DNA of 64,000 nt, from positions 1 through 64,000 of the forward strand of contig JAUMVN010000001.1 in the NCBI GenBank assembly GCA_030530145.1, in the 5' to 3' direction. The notes beneath the pieces were generated by a model. It was not told the origin of the DNA. It was given only the letters and a program-made list of their open reading frames with translations, and did not search any database. The position numbers and the translations under genes are program-made. Shown here one piece after another: positions 40,576 through 48,713 of the stretch; position 1 is the stretch's first letter; each line of letters starts with the position of its first letter. This DNA comes from Coriobacteriia bacterium. GTDB lineage: Bacteria; Actinomycetota; Coriobacteriia; Coriobacteriales; Atopobiaceae.

Positions 40576-41022
40576 CTAGACCCCGCTGGAGCCGAACCCG
40601 CCGGCGCCGCGATCGGTCTCATCGAGCTCGTCGACCTCCATCAAGGCTAGGACCGGGACCTTCTGGATGACCAGCTGGGCGATGCGCTCGCCCTTCTTGA
40701 TCTCTATCGGGTTCTCAGCGTCGAGGTTGATAGCGCAGACCTTGAGCTCGCCGCGATAATGCGCGTCGATGAGGCCGGGGGTATTCGCCATCGAGAGGCC
40801 TTTCCGAAGGGCGAGCCCACTGCGCGGCTGGACGAATCCGGCATACCCGTCGGGGATGGCGATGGCAAGCCCCGTGGAAACAAGGCGACGCTCGAAGGGA
40901 GCAAGGACAACGTCCTCATTCGAGCGCAGGTCAAGACCCGCATCGCCCTCATAGGCATAGCTCGGAAGCTCAACGCCCGGGTCGAGCCGCTTGATGGGAA
41001 GAGAAATGCGATCGTCACTCAT
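40576..41022 (-). CDS. dut: Deoxyuridine 5'-triphosphate nucleotidohydrolase
   Basis: The 148-residue trimeric dUTPase shows [50 protein letters not shown], and the mobile C-terminal motif [11 protein letters not shown]. It removes dUTP and supplies dUMP. It overlaps nrdR by eight bases and is coupled to a gene that controls dNTP synthesis. Confidence 0.94.
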   Translation of the reverse strand: MSDDRISLPIKRLDPGVELPSYAYEGDAGLDLRSNEDVVLAPFERRLVSTGLAIAIPDGYAGFVQPRSGLALRKGLSMANTPGLIDAHYRGELKVCAINLDAENPIEIKKGERIAQLVIQKVPVLALMEVDELDETDRGAGGFGSSGV

Positions 41023-41467
41023 TGGCCAGGCTCCTCAGTTCCTCACTGAACTCATCGACGTCCTTGAACTCGCGATATACGGACGCGAAGCGGATATACG
41101 CGACCTTGTCGATCTTCAACAGACGCCTCAGCACCATGCTCCCGAGGTCTATCGAAGAGACCTCGGTGACGCCACCGTCGCGGAGCTCGGCCTCGATACT
41201 GTCGATAAGGTCGCTCAGGGTCTGCGCAGGGACGTCTCGCTTCACCGTAGCGGCAAAGAGGCCGCGCATGAGCTTCTGCCGCTCGAAGGTCTCTTTATGG
41301 CCGTCTCGCTTGACGACCATCAGAGGGGTTTCCTCGCAGCGCTCATAGGTCGTGTAACGAAACCCGCATCCCGTGCACTCGCGGCGCCTGCGGATGGCGT
41401 CGTTGTTCTCGGACGGCCGGGAATCGACGACCTTAGACTCGTCGAAGCCGCATTTAGGACAGCGCAT
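41015..41467 (-). CDS. nrdR: Transcriptional repressor NrdR
   Basis: The 150-residue protein has a zinc ribbon ([15 protein letters not shown] and [12 protein letters not shown]) and an ATP-cone ([20 protein letters not shown]), the full NrdR layout. It represses ribonucleotide reductase genes when dATP is high. It is the first gene of the nrdR-dut-trxB operon and lies beside the LysM gene and lexA, as in other actinobacteria. Confidence 0.95.
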   Translation of the reverse strand: MRCPKCGFDESKVVDSRPSENNDAIRRRRECTGCGFRYTTYERCEETPLMVVKRDGHKETFERQKLMRGLFAATVKRDVPAQTLSDLIDSIEAELRDGGVTEVSSIDLGSMVLRRLLKIDKVAYIRFASVYREFKDVDEFSEELRSLANE

Positions 41468-41527
41468 CGAACCTCCCTATTGAATAAGGTTACGCTGTCT
41501 ACGGTAACACACGGCCTTCCCCGCAGT

Positions 41528-41968
41528 TTAAGACGCGGGCACCAAAAGGGATTGACCTGCAGAAAGATTAGAAACGGAGAGTCCGTTCCTGTCCTTAATC
41601 CAGGAGACCACGTCCTTGGTCGAGACGCCATCGACGCCGTGCTCCTCGGCGATGTCCCAAAGGCTCTCGCCTTCAAGGACCCTGACCGTTGCGGTCGGGA
41701 CGGCCCCCAACTGCGCGGCAACCGCCTTGCGCGCACCCAGCCCGCGGGAAGCGAGGACCGCGGCGAGAACGATGAGCAGCAGCGCGGAGGCCAGAACGGT
41801 GAATGAATAACCGCAGCGGGCAGAACCCAACCTTCGAGAAGGCGACTCCGGCCGGCCCTGAGTTGCCATACCGCCCTCTATAAGGACGAGTGTCGGCACG
41901 ACCTCGGCTTGCAGGGCAGCGGTTCCGGAAACGGGATACAGCGCGTTCTTGGGCATGTTCTTCTTCAT
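41528..41968 (-). CDS. LysM-domain membrane protein, SOS-linked (ChiZ/YneA position)
   Basis: The 146-residue protein has a cytoplasmic N-terminus, one membrane helix (residues about 53-72, TVLASALLLIVLAAVLA) and an extracellular LysM domain (TVRVLEGESLWDIAEEHGVD to LSAGQSLLVPAS). Divergent placement from lexA and next to nrdR matches Rv2719c/ChiZ of mycobacteria and YneA of bacilli, SOS-induced proteins that delay cell division. ATG 41968 has GGAAGGTAAGG upstream. A LexA-type box lies in its promoter at 42075-42088. Confidence 0.82.
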   Translation of the reverse strand: MKKNMPKNALYPVSGTAALQAEVVPTLVLIEGGMATQGRPESPSRRLGSARCGYSFTVLASALLLIVLAAVLASRGLGARKAVAAQLGAVPTATVRVLEGESLWDIAEEHGVDGVSTKDVVSWIKDRNGLSVSNLSAGQSLLVPAS

Positions 41969-42065
41969 GAGCCTTACCTTCCGCCTTGTATTGACGGTCC
42001 ATTTATACCGGCGCCTTGTGACAACAATAGAATCCGTACGCGTGTACCTAAGTACCTTTGTTCGT

Positions 42066-42094
42066 ATACTAATGAAGACACATGTTCGAGTCAA
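42066..42094 (-). promoter_or_regulatory. SOS-type promoter of the LysM gene
   Basis: On the minus strand TTGACT (42089-42094) and TAGTAT (42066-42071) are 17 bases apart. The spacer holds CGAACATGTGTCTT, a one-sided match to the CGAAC-N4-GTTCG operator. The same two hexamers and spacing occur at recA. Confidence 0.65.
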
Positions 42095-42101
42095 GAGAAA
42101 T

Positions 42102-42141
42102 AGAACGCTCGTTTGCAGAAAACAGGTGTTTGGTGTAAAAT
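42102..42141 (+). promoter_or_regulatory. lexA promoter with LexA operator
   Basis: AGAACGCTCGTTTG (42102-42115) matches CGAAC-N4-GTTCG at 8 of 10 fixed positions and overlaps the -35 box TTGCAG (42113-42118). The -10 box TAAAAT (42136-42141) follows after 17 bases. This fits autorepression of lexA. Confidence 0.7.
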
Positions 42142-42167
42142 CCGCTTCAACGAGAAGGAGGCCGCCC

Positions 42168-42824
42168 ATGGCAAAGGGAAAGATCGGTAAGCGTCAGCTC
42201 GCTATTTACGAATACATCCTCGGATACACCAAGGAGCACAGCTACCCGCCTTCGGTCAGGGAGATCGGCGAGGCGGTCGGGCTCGCCTCTCCCTCCACGG
42301 TGCATATGCACCTCAAGGCCCTGGAATCCAACGGCTACATCAAGCGTGACCCGAAGAAGCCCAGGACCATCGAGGTCGTCTCCGACGGTGAGGAGCAGGG
42401 CGTTGGGGGCACGAAGCTCGCAGAGGTGTCCCAGGACCTCAACAACAACGCGATCACGCTGCCGCTCGTTGGGAGAGTCGCGGCGGGTATGCCCATCCTC
42501 GCGGAGCAGAACGTCGAGGAGAGCCTCACGCTCCCCACGAGCATCGTGGGCGACTCGAGCTCCTTCATCCTCCGTGTGCACGGCGAGTCCATGATCAACG
42601 CGGGGATCTTCGACGGCGACTACATCGTCGTCAAGGAACAGCACGACGCGCACGATGGGGAGATCGTCGTGGCCCTCATCGACGATTCTGCGACCGTGAA
42701 GACGTTCTATCGGGAGAAGGACCGAATCAGGCTTCAGCCCGAGAACGACACCATGTCGCCCATCTACGCCGACAACCCGACCATCATCGGCAAAGTGACG
42801 GCGCTCATCCGCTCGGTCTCCTAA
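42168..42824 (+). CDS. lexA: LexA repressor
   Basis: The 218-residue SOS repressor has an N-terminal winged helix (YPPSVREIGEAVGLASPSTV), the self-cleavage site Ala106-Gly107 in VGRVAAGMPIL, and the Ser141-Lys178 dyad in VHGESMINAG and ATVKTFYRE. RecA filaments trigger cleavage and de-repress DNA-damage genes. ATG 42168 has GAAGGAGG upstream. Operators at its own promoter and at recA indicate a standard SOS circuit. Confidence 0.96.
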   Translation: MAKGKIGKRQLAIYEYILGYTKEHSYPPSVREIGEAVGLASPSTVHMHLKALESNGYIKRDPKKPRTIEVVSDGEEQGVGGTKLAEVSQDLNNNAITLPLVGRVAAGMPILAEQNVEESLTLPTSIVGDSSSFILRVHGESMINAGIFDGDYIVVKEQHDAHDGEIVVALIDDSATVKTFYREKDRIRLQPENDTMSPIYADNPTIIGKVTALIRSVS

Positions 42825-42837
42825 AGGGACGACAGCT

Positions 42838-43626
42838 TTGGGTTACCCGAATATCCAAATGAGCAAGCAGGGATTTTCCTCACCCTCCCGGGATTCACAG
42901 ACTGGGAGGGTGAGGATCTTCGACGTCTTGCGGGGGCTCAGCGTCGTGTCGATGGTCCTCTTTCATTTCTGCTACGACCTGACCGCCATCCAGGGCACCG
43001 AGCTGCCGTGGTTCAAGCCCCCGCTCGAGGACCTGTGGCGCGCGAGCATTTCGTGGGTCTTCCTTATCCTCGCCGGCATCATGTGCGCTTACTCGAGGAG
43101 CAATTTCAGGCGCTCCCTCGTCTACGGCGTGTTCGCGCTTCTCATCTGGGTCGTGACCACGCTGGCAAAGGTCGATGTGCCGATATCGTTCGGCATCATC
43201 TACTGCATGTTCGCGTCGACCCTGGCGTATGCGGCCCTTGAGCGATTAGGCGTCGCTCCCAGGGGAATCGCGGCGGCGGGCGTTCTGTTCGTTTGCTTTG
43301 TCCTGTGCCTGGGCATCAGCTCGGGGAGCATCGGCTTGGCAGACGCGCGTTTACGTCTCCCCCGCTGCCTCTATGAGACCAAATGGCTTTCTTGGCTCGG
43401 TTTTCCCGGCCCCGGTTTCTCTTCGGGAGACTACTATCCGCCGCTCCCCTATTCATTGATTTTCCTTGCCGGCGCGGCCATCGGGCCGGGCCTGAAGGAA
43501 CGGCTCCTGGGCACCCCGCTCGCAAGGGTCAGCTGCCCCGCCCTTGAGATCATCGGACGTAACGCATTGGCGGTCTACGTGGTCCATCAGCCCGTGTTAC
43601 TGCTGCTATCCGGCTTCGTCTCCTGA
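42838..43626 (+). CDS. DUF1624/heparan N-acetyltransferase-like membrane protein
   Basis: The 262-residue membrane protein begins after a hydrophilic lead with RVRIFDVLRGLSVVSMVLFH, the signature of DUF1624/acyltransferase-like proteins, and has about seven helices ending in GRNALAVYVVHQPVLLLL. The conserved His and Arg of the first helix suggest acyl transfer to a surface glycan, unproved. The start is TTG 42838 with AAAGGGACG upstream; an ATG at 42859 lacks a ribosome site. It follows lexA by 13 bases. Its 3' end overlaps hflX by 21 bases on the opposite strand. Confidence 0.72.
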   Translation: MGYPNIQMSKQGFSSPSRDSQTGRVRIFDVLRGLSVVSMVLFHFCYDLTAIQGTELPWFKPPLEDLWRASISWVFLILAGIMCAYSRSNFRRSLVYGVFALLIWVVTTLAKVDVPISFGIIYCMFASTLAYAALERLGVAPRGIAAAGVLFVCFVLCLGISSGSIGLADARLRLPRCLYETKWLSWLGFPGPGFSSGDYYPPLPYSLIFLAGAAIGPGLKERLLGTPLARVSCPALEIIGRNALAVYVVHQPVLLLLSGFVS

Positions 43627-44916
43627 ATCGGCGACCCGATATGGGTCCAAGGTTAGGCGCATTCTCTCCGAAGCCTTGACTGTGGCGAGCAGGCCGCCGT
43701 CAACATATTGCTCCCGCATGACCTGGCACCGCTCATGAACCATCTTGAGGAGAAGGCCTTTCTCATAGGGCACCAGAACGGTCAGGGTCTCGTCTCCCTG
43801 GGATGCTTCCCTTCCGATGCGGTACAGAAGAGAATCAATGCCCTTGCCGTCCCTAGCAGAGATCATGACGGCCTCAGGATACGCCGCGGCAATTGAACGA
43901 AGCTCATCCTGCGTCAAAAGATCGGCTTTGTTCAGCACGATCAATCGCCGGATACCCTCGGCCCCGATGTCACTGAGGATAGACACAACGGCGTCGAGCT
44001 CGTCTTGGCGGCGAGGGTCCGAAGCATCGACCACCAACAGCAGTAGATCGGCGGCCCTCACCTCCGAGAGCGTCGATTTAAAGGCCTCGACCAGCGTGGT
44101 AGGGAGCTTTTGGATAAACCCGACGGTATCCGTCAGCGTGATCTTTCGGCCCTCGGCCAAATCAAACGACCGCGTCGTGGGGTCGAGCGTGGCGAAAAGC
44201 TCGTCCTTTGCATAGACCCCGGCGCCGGTGAGCTGGTTCAAGAGGGTGGACTTGCCGGCGTTCGTATAGCCGACAAGCGCGACCCGATAGATGCCCGAGT
44301 CCCAGCGCGCCTTGCTCTGGACGCCGCGCCTCTTCTCCAGCTCCTGGAGCTCCTTCTTCAAAACCGATATGCGACCGCGGACAAGGCGCCGGTCGACCTC
44401 AAGCTGGCTCTCGCCCTGGCCGAATCGCCCGCCGATCCCGCCGCGCGTTTGCTCCCCGACCAGGTGGCTCCACATACCGCGTAGCCGAGGGAGAACGTAT
44501 TGGAGCTGGGCGAGCTGGACCTGGAGCCGTCCTTCGTGGGTCCGGGCATGCTCACCGAAGATGTCCAGGATGAGCGCCGTCCGGTCGATGATCTTCACCG
44601 GCTCGCCGACCTCGCGCTCAAGGTTCGACTGTTGCGAAGGGGTCAGCTCGTCGTCGAAGATGACTACATCGGCGTCGAGCCGCCGAACATAGCCGACCAG
44701 CTCCTCGACCTTGCCTTTGCCGATAAAGGTCTTCGGGACCGGCTTGTCGAGCCTCTGTGTCAGGGTGAAGACGACCTCGGCTCCGTCCGTCTGCGCAAGC
44801 CTCTCGAGCTCAGCAAGCGAATCCTCGCAGGTCCAAGAGCCGACGCCCCTATCGACACCAACGAGTATCGCCTTTTCGGCCACTTTTTCGGTAGAGAAGG
44901 GCTTAAAACGACCCAT
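43606..44916 (-). CDS. hflX: Ribosome-splitting GTPase HflX
   Basis: The 436-residue protein has the HflX N-terminal domain (KTFIGKGKVEELVGYV, FDDELTPSQQSNLE), the GGIGGRFGQGESQLE linker and a G domain (GYTNAGKST, DTVGFIQKLP, NKADLL). It splits stalled or hibernating 70S ribosomes. Two close ATGs exist; the one at 44916 is best spaced from GGAGG. The start lies within the 3' end of miaA (14-base overlap), so both are coupled. Confidence 0.93.
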   Translation of the reverse strand: MGRFKPFSTEKVAEKAILVGVDRGVGSWTCEDSLAELERLAQTDGAEVVFTLTQRLDKPVPKTFIGKGKVEELVGYVRRLDADVVIFDDELTPSQQSNLEREVGEPVKIIDRTALILDIFGEHARTHEGRLQVQLAQLQYVLPRLRGMWSHLVGEQTRGGIGGRFGQGESQLEVDRRLVRGRISVLKKELQELEKRRGVQSKARWDSGIYRVALVGYTNAGKSTLLNQLTGAGVYAKDELFATLDPTTRSFDLAEGRKITLTDTVGFIQKLPTTLVEAFKSTLSEVRAADLLLLVVDASDPRRQDELDAVVSILSDIGAEGIRRLIVLNKADLLTQDELRSIAAAYPEAVMISARDGKGIDSLLYRIGREASQGDETLTVLVPYEKGLLLKMVHERCQVMREQYVDGGLLATVKASERMRLTLDPYRVADSGDEAG

Positions 44917-45856
44917 GCTCATCCTCCGAGGCCGCGTCAATATTCCCAAGGATTCGCTCAGCGGCCTCGTCGAGAGAAACGCTCGAGAGTTCGATCCACT
45001 GGACACGAGGGTCGTTCTTGAACCAGGAGATCTGGCGCTTGGCGTAGCGGCGCGTCCTCACCTTGATGGCGTCCACGGCGTCCTCCAAGCTCCGATGTCC
45101 CTCCAAGTAGTCCACGAGCTCCTTATATCCGATAGCTTGCCCCGCAGTTGTGTTGCCGAGCGCCCCGGCGTCATAAAGCCCTCGGACCTCTTCGACGAGC
45201 CCCTGCTCGATCATGAGGTCGACGCGCTCCTCGATACGCCGATAAAGGGCCTCTCTTGGCATCGAGAGGCCGAACACGAGCGCCCGGTACCACGCCGCGC
45301 GCTTATGCAGACCTTTGTTGTGCTCGGCATAGCTCACGCCCTCGTCGAGCATCTCGAGAGCGCGAACGACCCTCCTCACGTTGTTCGGGTGGATGAGGGC
45401 GGCGCTCGCAGGGTCTCGCTCCAGGAGCAGTCGGTACACGGCGTCTGCGCCGAGGTCATCGGCCATGCCCTCGTAGGTCGAACGCTCCCTCGCGCCCTTC
45501 TCGCCGGCAGGGAACCGCATATCGTCGATAACGGCGTTCAGATAGAGGCCCGTTCCGCCGCATAGTACCGGGACCTTGCCCCGCCCGAGAATACCATCGA
45601 CCACGGCGCGGCAATCCCGTTGGAACAGCTGGACGGAATAGTCGTCCACCGGGTCGCAGACGTCGACCATGCGCAGGGGGACGAGCCTCTCCGCGGTGGG
45701 GGTCTTCGCGGTTCCGATGTCCATACCGCGGTAAACCTGCATTGCGTCGACGGAGACGACCTCAGAGGAAAGCCGGGACGCGAGGCGGTCCGCCAACGAG
45801 CTCTTGCCGGAGGCCGTCGGGCCCACAACGGCTATGACAGGACCGGGAAGGCTCAA
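44903..45856 (-). CDS. miaA: tRNA dimethylallyltransferase
   Basis: The 317-residue enzyme adds dimethylallyl to A37 of tRNAs that read UNN codons. P-loop GPTASGKSS, the catalytic VDAMQVYRGMDIGTAK, and CGGTGLYLNAV are conserved. The start is the TTG at 45856, which overlaps the miaB TGA (TTGA) with GAGGG upstream; the frame is open further but only over miaB. MiaA and MiaB act one after the other on the same base, and the two genes are coupled. Confidence 0.93.
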   Translation of the reverse strand: MSLPGPVIAVVGPTASGKSSLADRLASRLSSEVVSVDAMQVYRGMDIGTAKTPTAERLVPLRMVDVCDPVDDYSVQLFQRDCRAVVDGILGRGKVPVLCGGTGLYLNAVIDDMRFPAGEKGARERSTYEGMADDLGADAVYRLLLERDPASAALIHPNNVRRVVRALEMLDEGVSYAEHNKGLHKRAAWYRALVFGLSMPREALYRRIEERVDLMIEQGLVEEVRGLYDAGALGNTTAGQAIGYKELVDYLEGHRSLEDAVDAIKVRTRRYAKRQISWFKNDPRVQWIELSSVSLDEAAERILGNIDAASEDEHGSF

Positions 45857-47211
45857 CGAGGGTCGCCCTCGATGGATCCGCGGAGATACCACGTGCGGGC
45901 CTCGTCGACGCGCACCGAGCACACCTTGCCGACGAGTTCGTCGGCGTCGAGCCCCTCAGGAAGCCCGAAATGAACTGTGCGCATCTTCTCGCTGTGGCCG
46001 ACCATAACGTTGCCGTCACGCTTCGAGGGGCCTTCGACGAGAACGGAGACGACCTCGCCGAGCTCGCGCTGGTTCGACTCGAAGGCCTGCTTGGCGACGA
46101 GGTCCGCCAGGCGATCGAAACGCTCTTGGATGACCTCTTTAGGGGTGTCGTCGGGAATCTTCGCGGCGGGCGTCCCGGGCCTCGGCGAGTAGATAAAGGT
46201 ATAGGCGCCGGAGAACCCAGCCTCGCGCACGAGCGAGAGCGTGTCCTCGAAATCCTCCTCGGTCTCGACGGGGAAACCGACGATGATGTCCGTGGAGAGC
46301 GCGAGGTCGGGCATAGCCTCCCTTAGGCGCCCCACGAGGGCGAGATACTGCTCCCTCGTGTACTTGCGGTTCATTGCCTTGAGCACGCGCGTGGAGCCGC
46401 TCTGGACGGCAAGGTGGAGATGAGGCATGACGCACTCGGTCTCGGCCATGGCGCGGATGGTCTCGTCGGTAAGGTCATGAGGGTTCGAGGAGGTGAAGCG
46501 CAGCCTCTCGATGCCCGTCTTGCCGACGGCGCGCAGAAGGTCCGAGAAGCGCGGCTCGCCATAGATGTTGCGGCCGTAGGAATTGACGTTCTGCCCGAGC
46601 AGCGCGATCTCGCGCACACCGTCTGCCACGAGGCGCTCGCACTCCCCCACCACGGCCTCGATGGTGCGGCTCTTCTCGCGCCCGCGGACATAGGGCACGA
46701 TGCAGTACGTGCAGAAGTTGTTGCAGCCCGTCATGATCGGAACCCAGGCGTGGAATTTCTGGGCGCGCCGGGACGGAAGGTCGCACGAGAAGCCGCGCCC
46801 CTCCTCCTTGGTATCGACCTCGACAGTCTTCCCATCGTCCTCGAAGGCCTCGGAAAGAAGCTCCGGGAGGCTCGCGAGGGCGCTCGTTCCGAAGACGACG
46901 TCGGCGGCCGGGATATGCTGCCTGATCTTCTCGCCGTCGCGCTGCGCGATGCAGCCGCCGATGGCGACGACGCGCTTGCCGCACGGGGGCTTGGGCGCGC
47001 TGACCATCGCGGACGCCTGCCCGTAGAGGCGCTGGTCGGCGTTCTCGCGCACACAGCACGTCATGAAGACGACGATGTCAGCCTGCTCCGGCTCCTCCAC
47101 CCAGATGCACCCGTTCTGCTCAAGAAGACCCTCCACGCGCTCGGAGTCGTGGAGGTTCATCTGGCAGCCGAAAGTCTTTACATAGTATGTCTTGCCAACA
47201 AGAGAGCTCAT
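45853..47211 (-). CDS. miaB: tRNA-2-methylthio-N6-dimethylallyladenosine synthase
   Basis: The 452-residue radical SAM methylthiotransferase has an N-terminal cluster domain (TFGCQMNLHDSE, MTCCVRENA, GGCIAQ), the radical SAM motif CNNFCTYC in a TGCNNFCTYCIVPYVRG block, and a C-terminal TRAM domain. It methylthiolates the base modified by MiaA. It follows the small SpoVS gene by 11 bases. Confidence 0.95.
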   Translation of the reverse strand: MSSLVGKTYYVKTFGCQMNLHDSERVEGLLEQNGCIWVEEPEQADIVVFMTCCVRENADQRLYGQASAMVSAPKPPCGKRVVAIGGCIAQRDGEKIRQHIPAADVVFGTSALASLPELLSEAFEDDGKTVEVDTKEEGRGFSCDLPSRRAQKFHAWVPIMTGCNNFCTYCIVPYVRGREKSRTIEAVVGECERLVADGVREIALLGQNVNSYGRNIYGEPRFSDLLRAVGKTGIERLRFTSSNPHDLTDETIRAMAETECVMPHLHLAVQSGSTRVLKAMNRKYTREQYLALVGRLREAMPDLALSTDIIVGFPVETEEDFEDTLSLVREAGFSGAYTFIYSPRPGTPAAKIPDDTPKEVIQERFDRLADLVAKQAFESNQRELGEVVSVLVEGPSKRDGNVMVGHSEKMRTVHFGLPEGLDADELVGKVCSVRVDEARTWYLRGSIEGDPR

Positions 47212-47222
47212 GGACCTACCCT

Positions 47223-47528
47223 TTAGGAAGCGATGCCGGTAGCCGCGGGAACCGACGGCGCTTGGATCTTGTGCACATAGATGGCGAGCCTGATGGCCGT
47301 GCGGCTCTCGCCGCCGATGAGGATATCGGAAAAAGTGGGTGCGCAGGAAACGTCATAGCCCGTGGGGATGAGAAAACCGCGCGCGATGGCGACCGCCTTG
47401 ATGGCCTGGTTCACGGCCCCGGCGCCCACACACTGGATGTTGACCGGCTCGCCGTCTTTGACCAAGCCGGCTATAGCGCCGGCCACGGACGCCGGCGATG
47501 ACTTGCTCGATACCTTGAGGTAGTCCAT
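47223..47528 (-). CDS. spoVS: Stage V sporulation protein S family protein
   Basis: The 101-residue Alba-fold-like protein begins DYLKVSSKSSPASVAGAIAG and contains VNIQCVGAGAVNQAIKAVAIARGFL, the SpoVS signature. In sporulating Firmicutes it affects spore coat assembly. In non-sporulators such as this likely actinobacterium its role is unknown, with nucleic-acid binding suspected from the fold. ATG 47528 has AGGAG upstream. It has its own promoter and then reads into miaB. Confidence 0.9.
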   Translation of the reverse strand: MDYLKVSSKSSPASVAGAIAGLVKDGEPVNIQCVGAGAVNQAIKAVAIARGFLIPTGYDVSCAPTFSDILIGGESRTAIRLAIYVHKIQAPSVPAATGIAS

Positions 47529-47584
47529 GAAGTGCTCCTGAGTTGGTCCGTTTTGAGTTTGAAGATTGTCGTTAAGCTGCGGAT

Positions 47585-47612
47585 ATTCTACAAAGAAAAC
47601 CTTTGTTTGCAA
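47585..47612 (-). promoter_or_regulatory. Promoter of spoVS-miaB-miaA-hflX
   Basis: On the minus strand TTGCAA (47607-47612) and TAGAAT (47585-47590) are 16 bases apart. This places the start of transcription about 50 bases before the spoVS start codon. Confidence 0.6.
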
Positions 47613-47625
47613 AGCGAGGAGCTCC

Positions 47626-48708
47626 TCAGAGGTCCTCGGAGACGTCGAAGGTCACCACGATGCGCCCCTTGCCGACGCGCACCTTCGGCGCATCCTCGAG
47701 CTTAAGGTAATACCGGTCGCCGAGAAGCGCGAACGCCCGCTCGAGCTCCCGCGAGAAGTCGCGCGAGTCCTCGGCGGACAACTTGAGCCCGCGGTGGTCA
47801 TGCGCGAGGTCGACGGGCTTGGGCTGCTTAGGACCGCCGCGATGCGTGAGGCGCGCCATCACGCTCCTGAGGGGTTTGATCTGCCCGGAAACAATGCGAT
47901 GCGCCGTCCGCTCGCTCATATCCAGCCCGACGGAAGAAGCGACCTCATGGAGCTCGGCGGCGTCAGCCGCAGCCCTCAGGCGCTCGAGCACGGGAAGCTC
48001 CCCCATATCGTCGATGAACATGAGGTCGGAGGCGCCGATGCTCCTCGCGGCGCGGGCGCGCGCCGTAGAGGCGATCTCCGAAGGGGATCCCACGTACACC
48101 TCGCAGGTCGAGCGCTCCTCGATGGCGAACTCGCAGCAGGTGCGGATGATGTTATGGGGGCCGCGCTCGCACACGATCGCGCCGTCCTCGTCGACGCCGG
48201 TCGCGGGCCAGGTCGATTGGTCGGTCCGCTCCGAGAGCTTAGTCGCGTCGGTGACGACCTTAATGGAAGAGCCCTTACCGACGGCGCTTGACACGACGCC
48301 GGCAGACACGGCGTTCTCCCTCACCGAGTACAGCGCCATGCCGCGTCCATGGACGCCCCAACGGTCCATATGGACGCTCTCGAGCTTAGACGTGACGCGC
48401 GCCTCGAAAACATGCTCCTGCATGTCTTCCGGGATGCCAGAGCCGTCGTCGAGGATCGTGATGGTGCGCAGGTCGCCCTCGCGGCTTGTGGCGACGTAGA
48501 TGTGCTTTGCGCCCGCGTCGCGCGAGTTCCTGAGCATCTCGATGACGATGTCCTCGGCGCACCGGATATCGTGCTTGGCCTGACGTCGCTCGGCCTCCGC
48601 CACGCGAAGACGAACATAGCCCTCGCCGAGGTTCTCCTCGACGCGAAGGCTACGCTCGCCGCCCATGGAGGCAACGAAGCCGAGAAAGCTTGACTCGGGC
48701 TCGACCAT
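47626..48708 (-). CDS. GHKL-type ATPase, function unknown
   Basis: The 360-residue protein has a GHKL ATP-binding domain: IEMLRNSRDAGA (N box), ILDDGSGIPEDM (G1) and HGRGMALYSVRENA (G2), as in MutL or Hsp90 rather than in sensor kinases. No dimerisation/phosphoacceptor His domain is seen. The C-terminal 150 residues include an HTH-like stretch (LHEVASSVGLDMSERTAHRI). Genes of this kind lie between rny and spoVS in other Gram-positives. It starts only five bases after rny. Confidence 0.75.
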   Translation of the reverse strand: MVEPESSFLGFVASMGGERSLRVEENLGEGYVRLRVAEAERRQAKHDIRCAEDIVIEMLRNSRDAGAKHIYVATSREGDLRTITILDDGSGIPEDMQEHVFEARVTSKLESVHMDRWGVHGRGMALYSVRENAVSAGVVSSAVGKGSSIKVVTDATKLSERTDQSTWPATGVDEDGAIVCERGPHNIIRTCCEFAIEERSTCEVYVGSPSEIASTARARAARSIGASDLMFIDDMGELPVLERLRAAADAAELHEVASSVGLDMSERTAHRIVSGQIKPLRSVMARLTHRGGPKQPKPVDLAHDHRGLKLSAEDSRDFSRELERAFALLGDRYYLKLEDAPKVRVGKGRIVVTFDVSEDL

Positions 48709-48713
48709 GAAAG

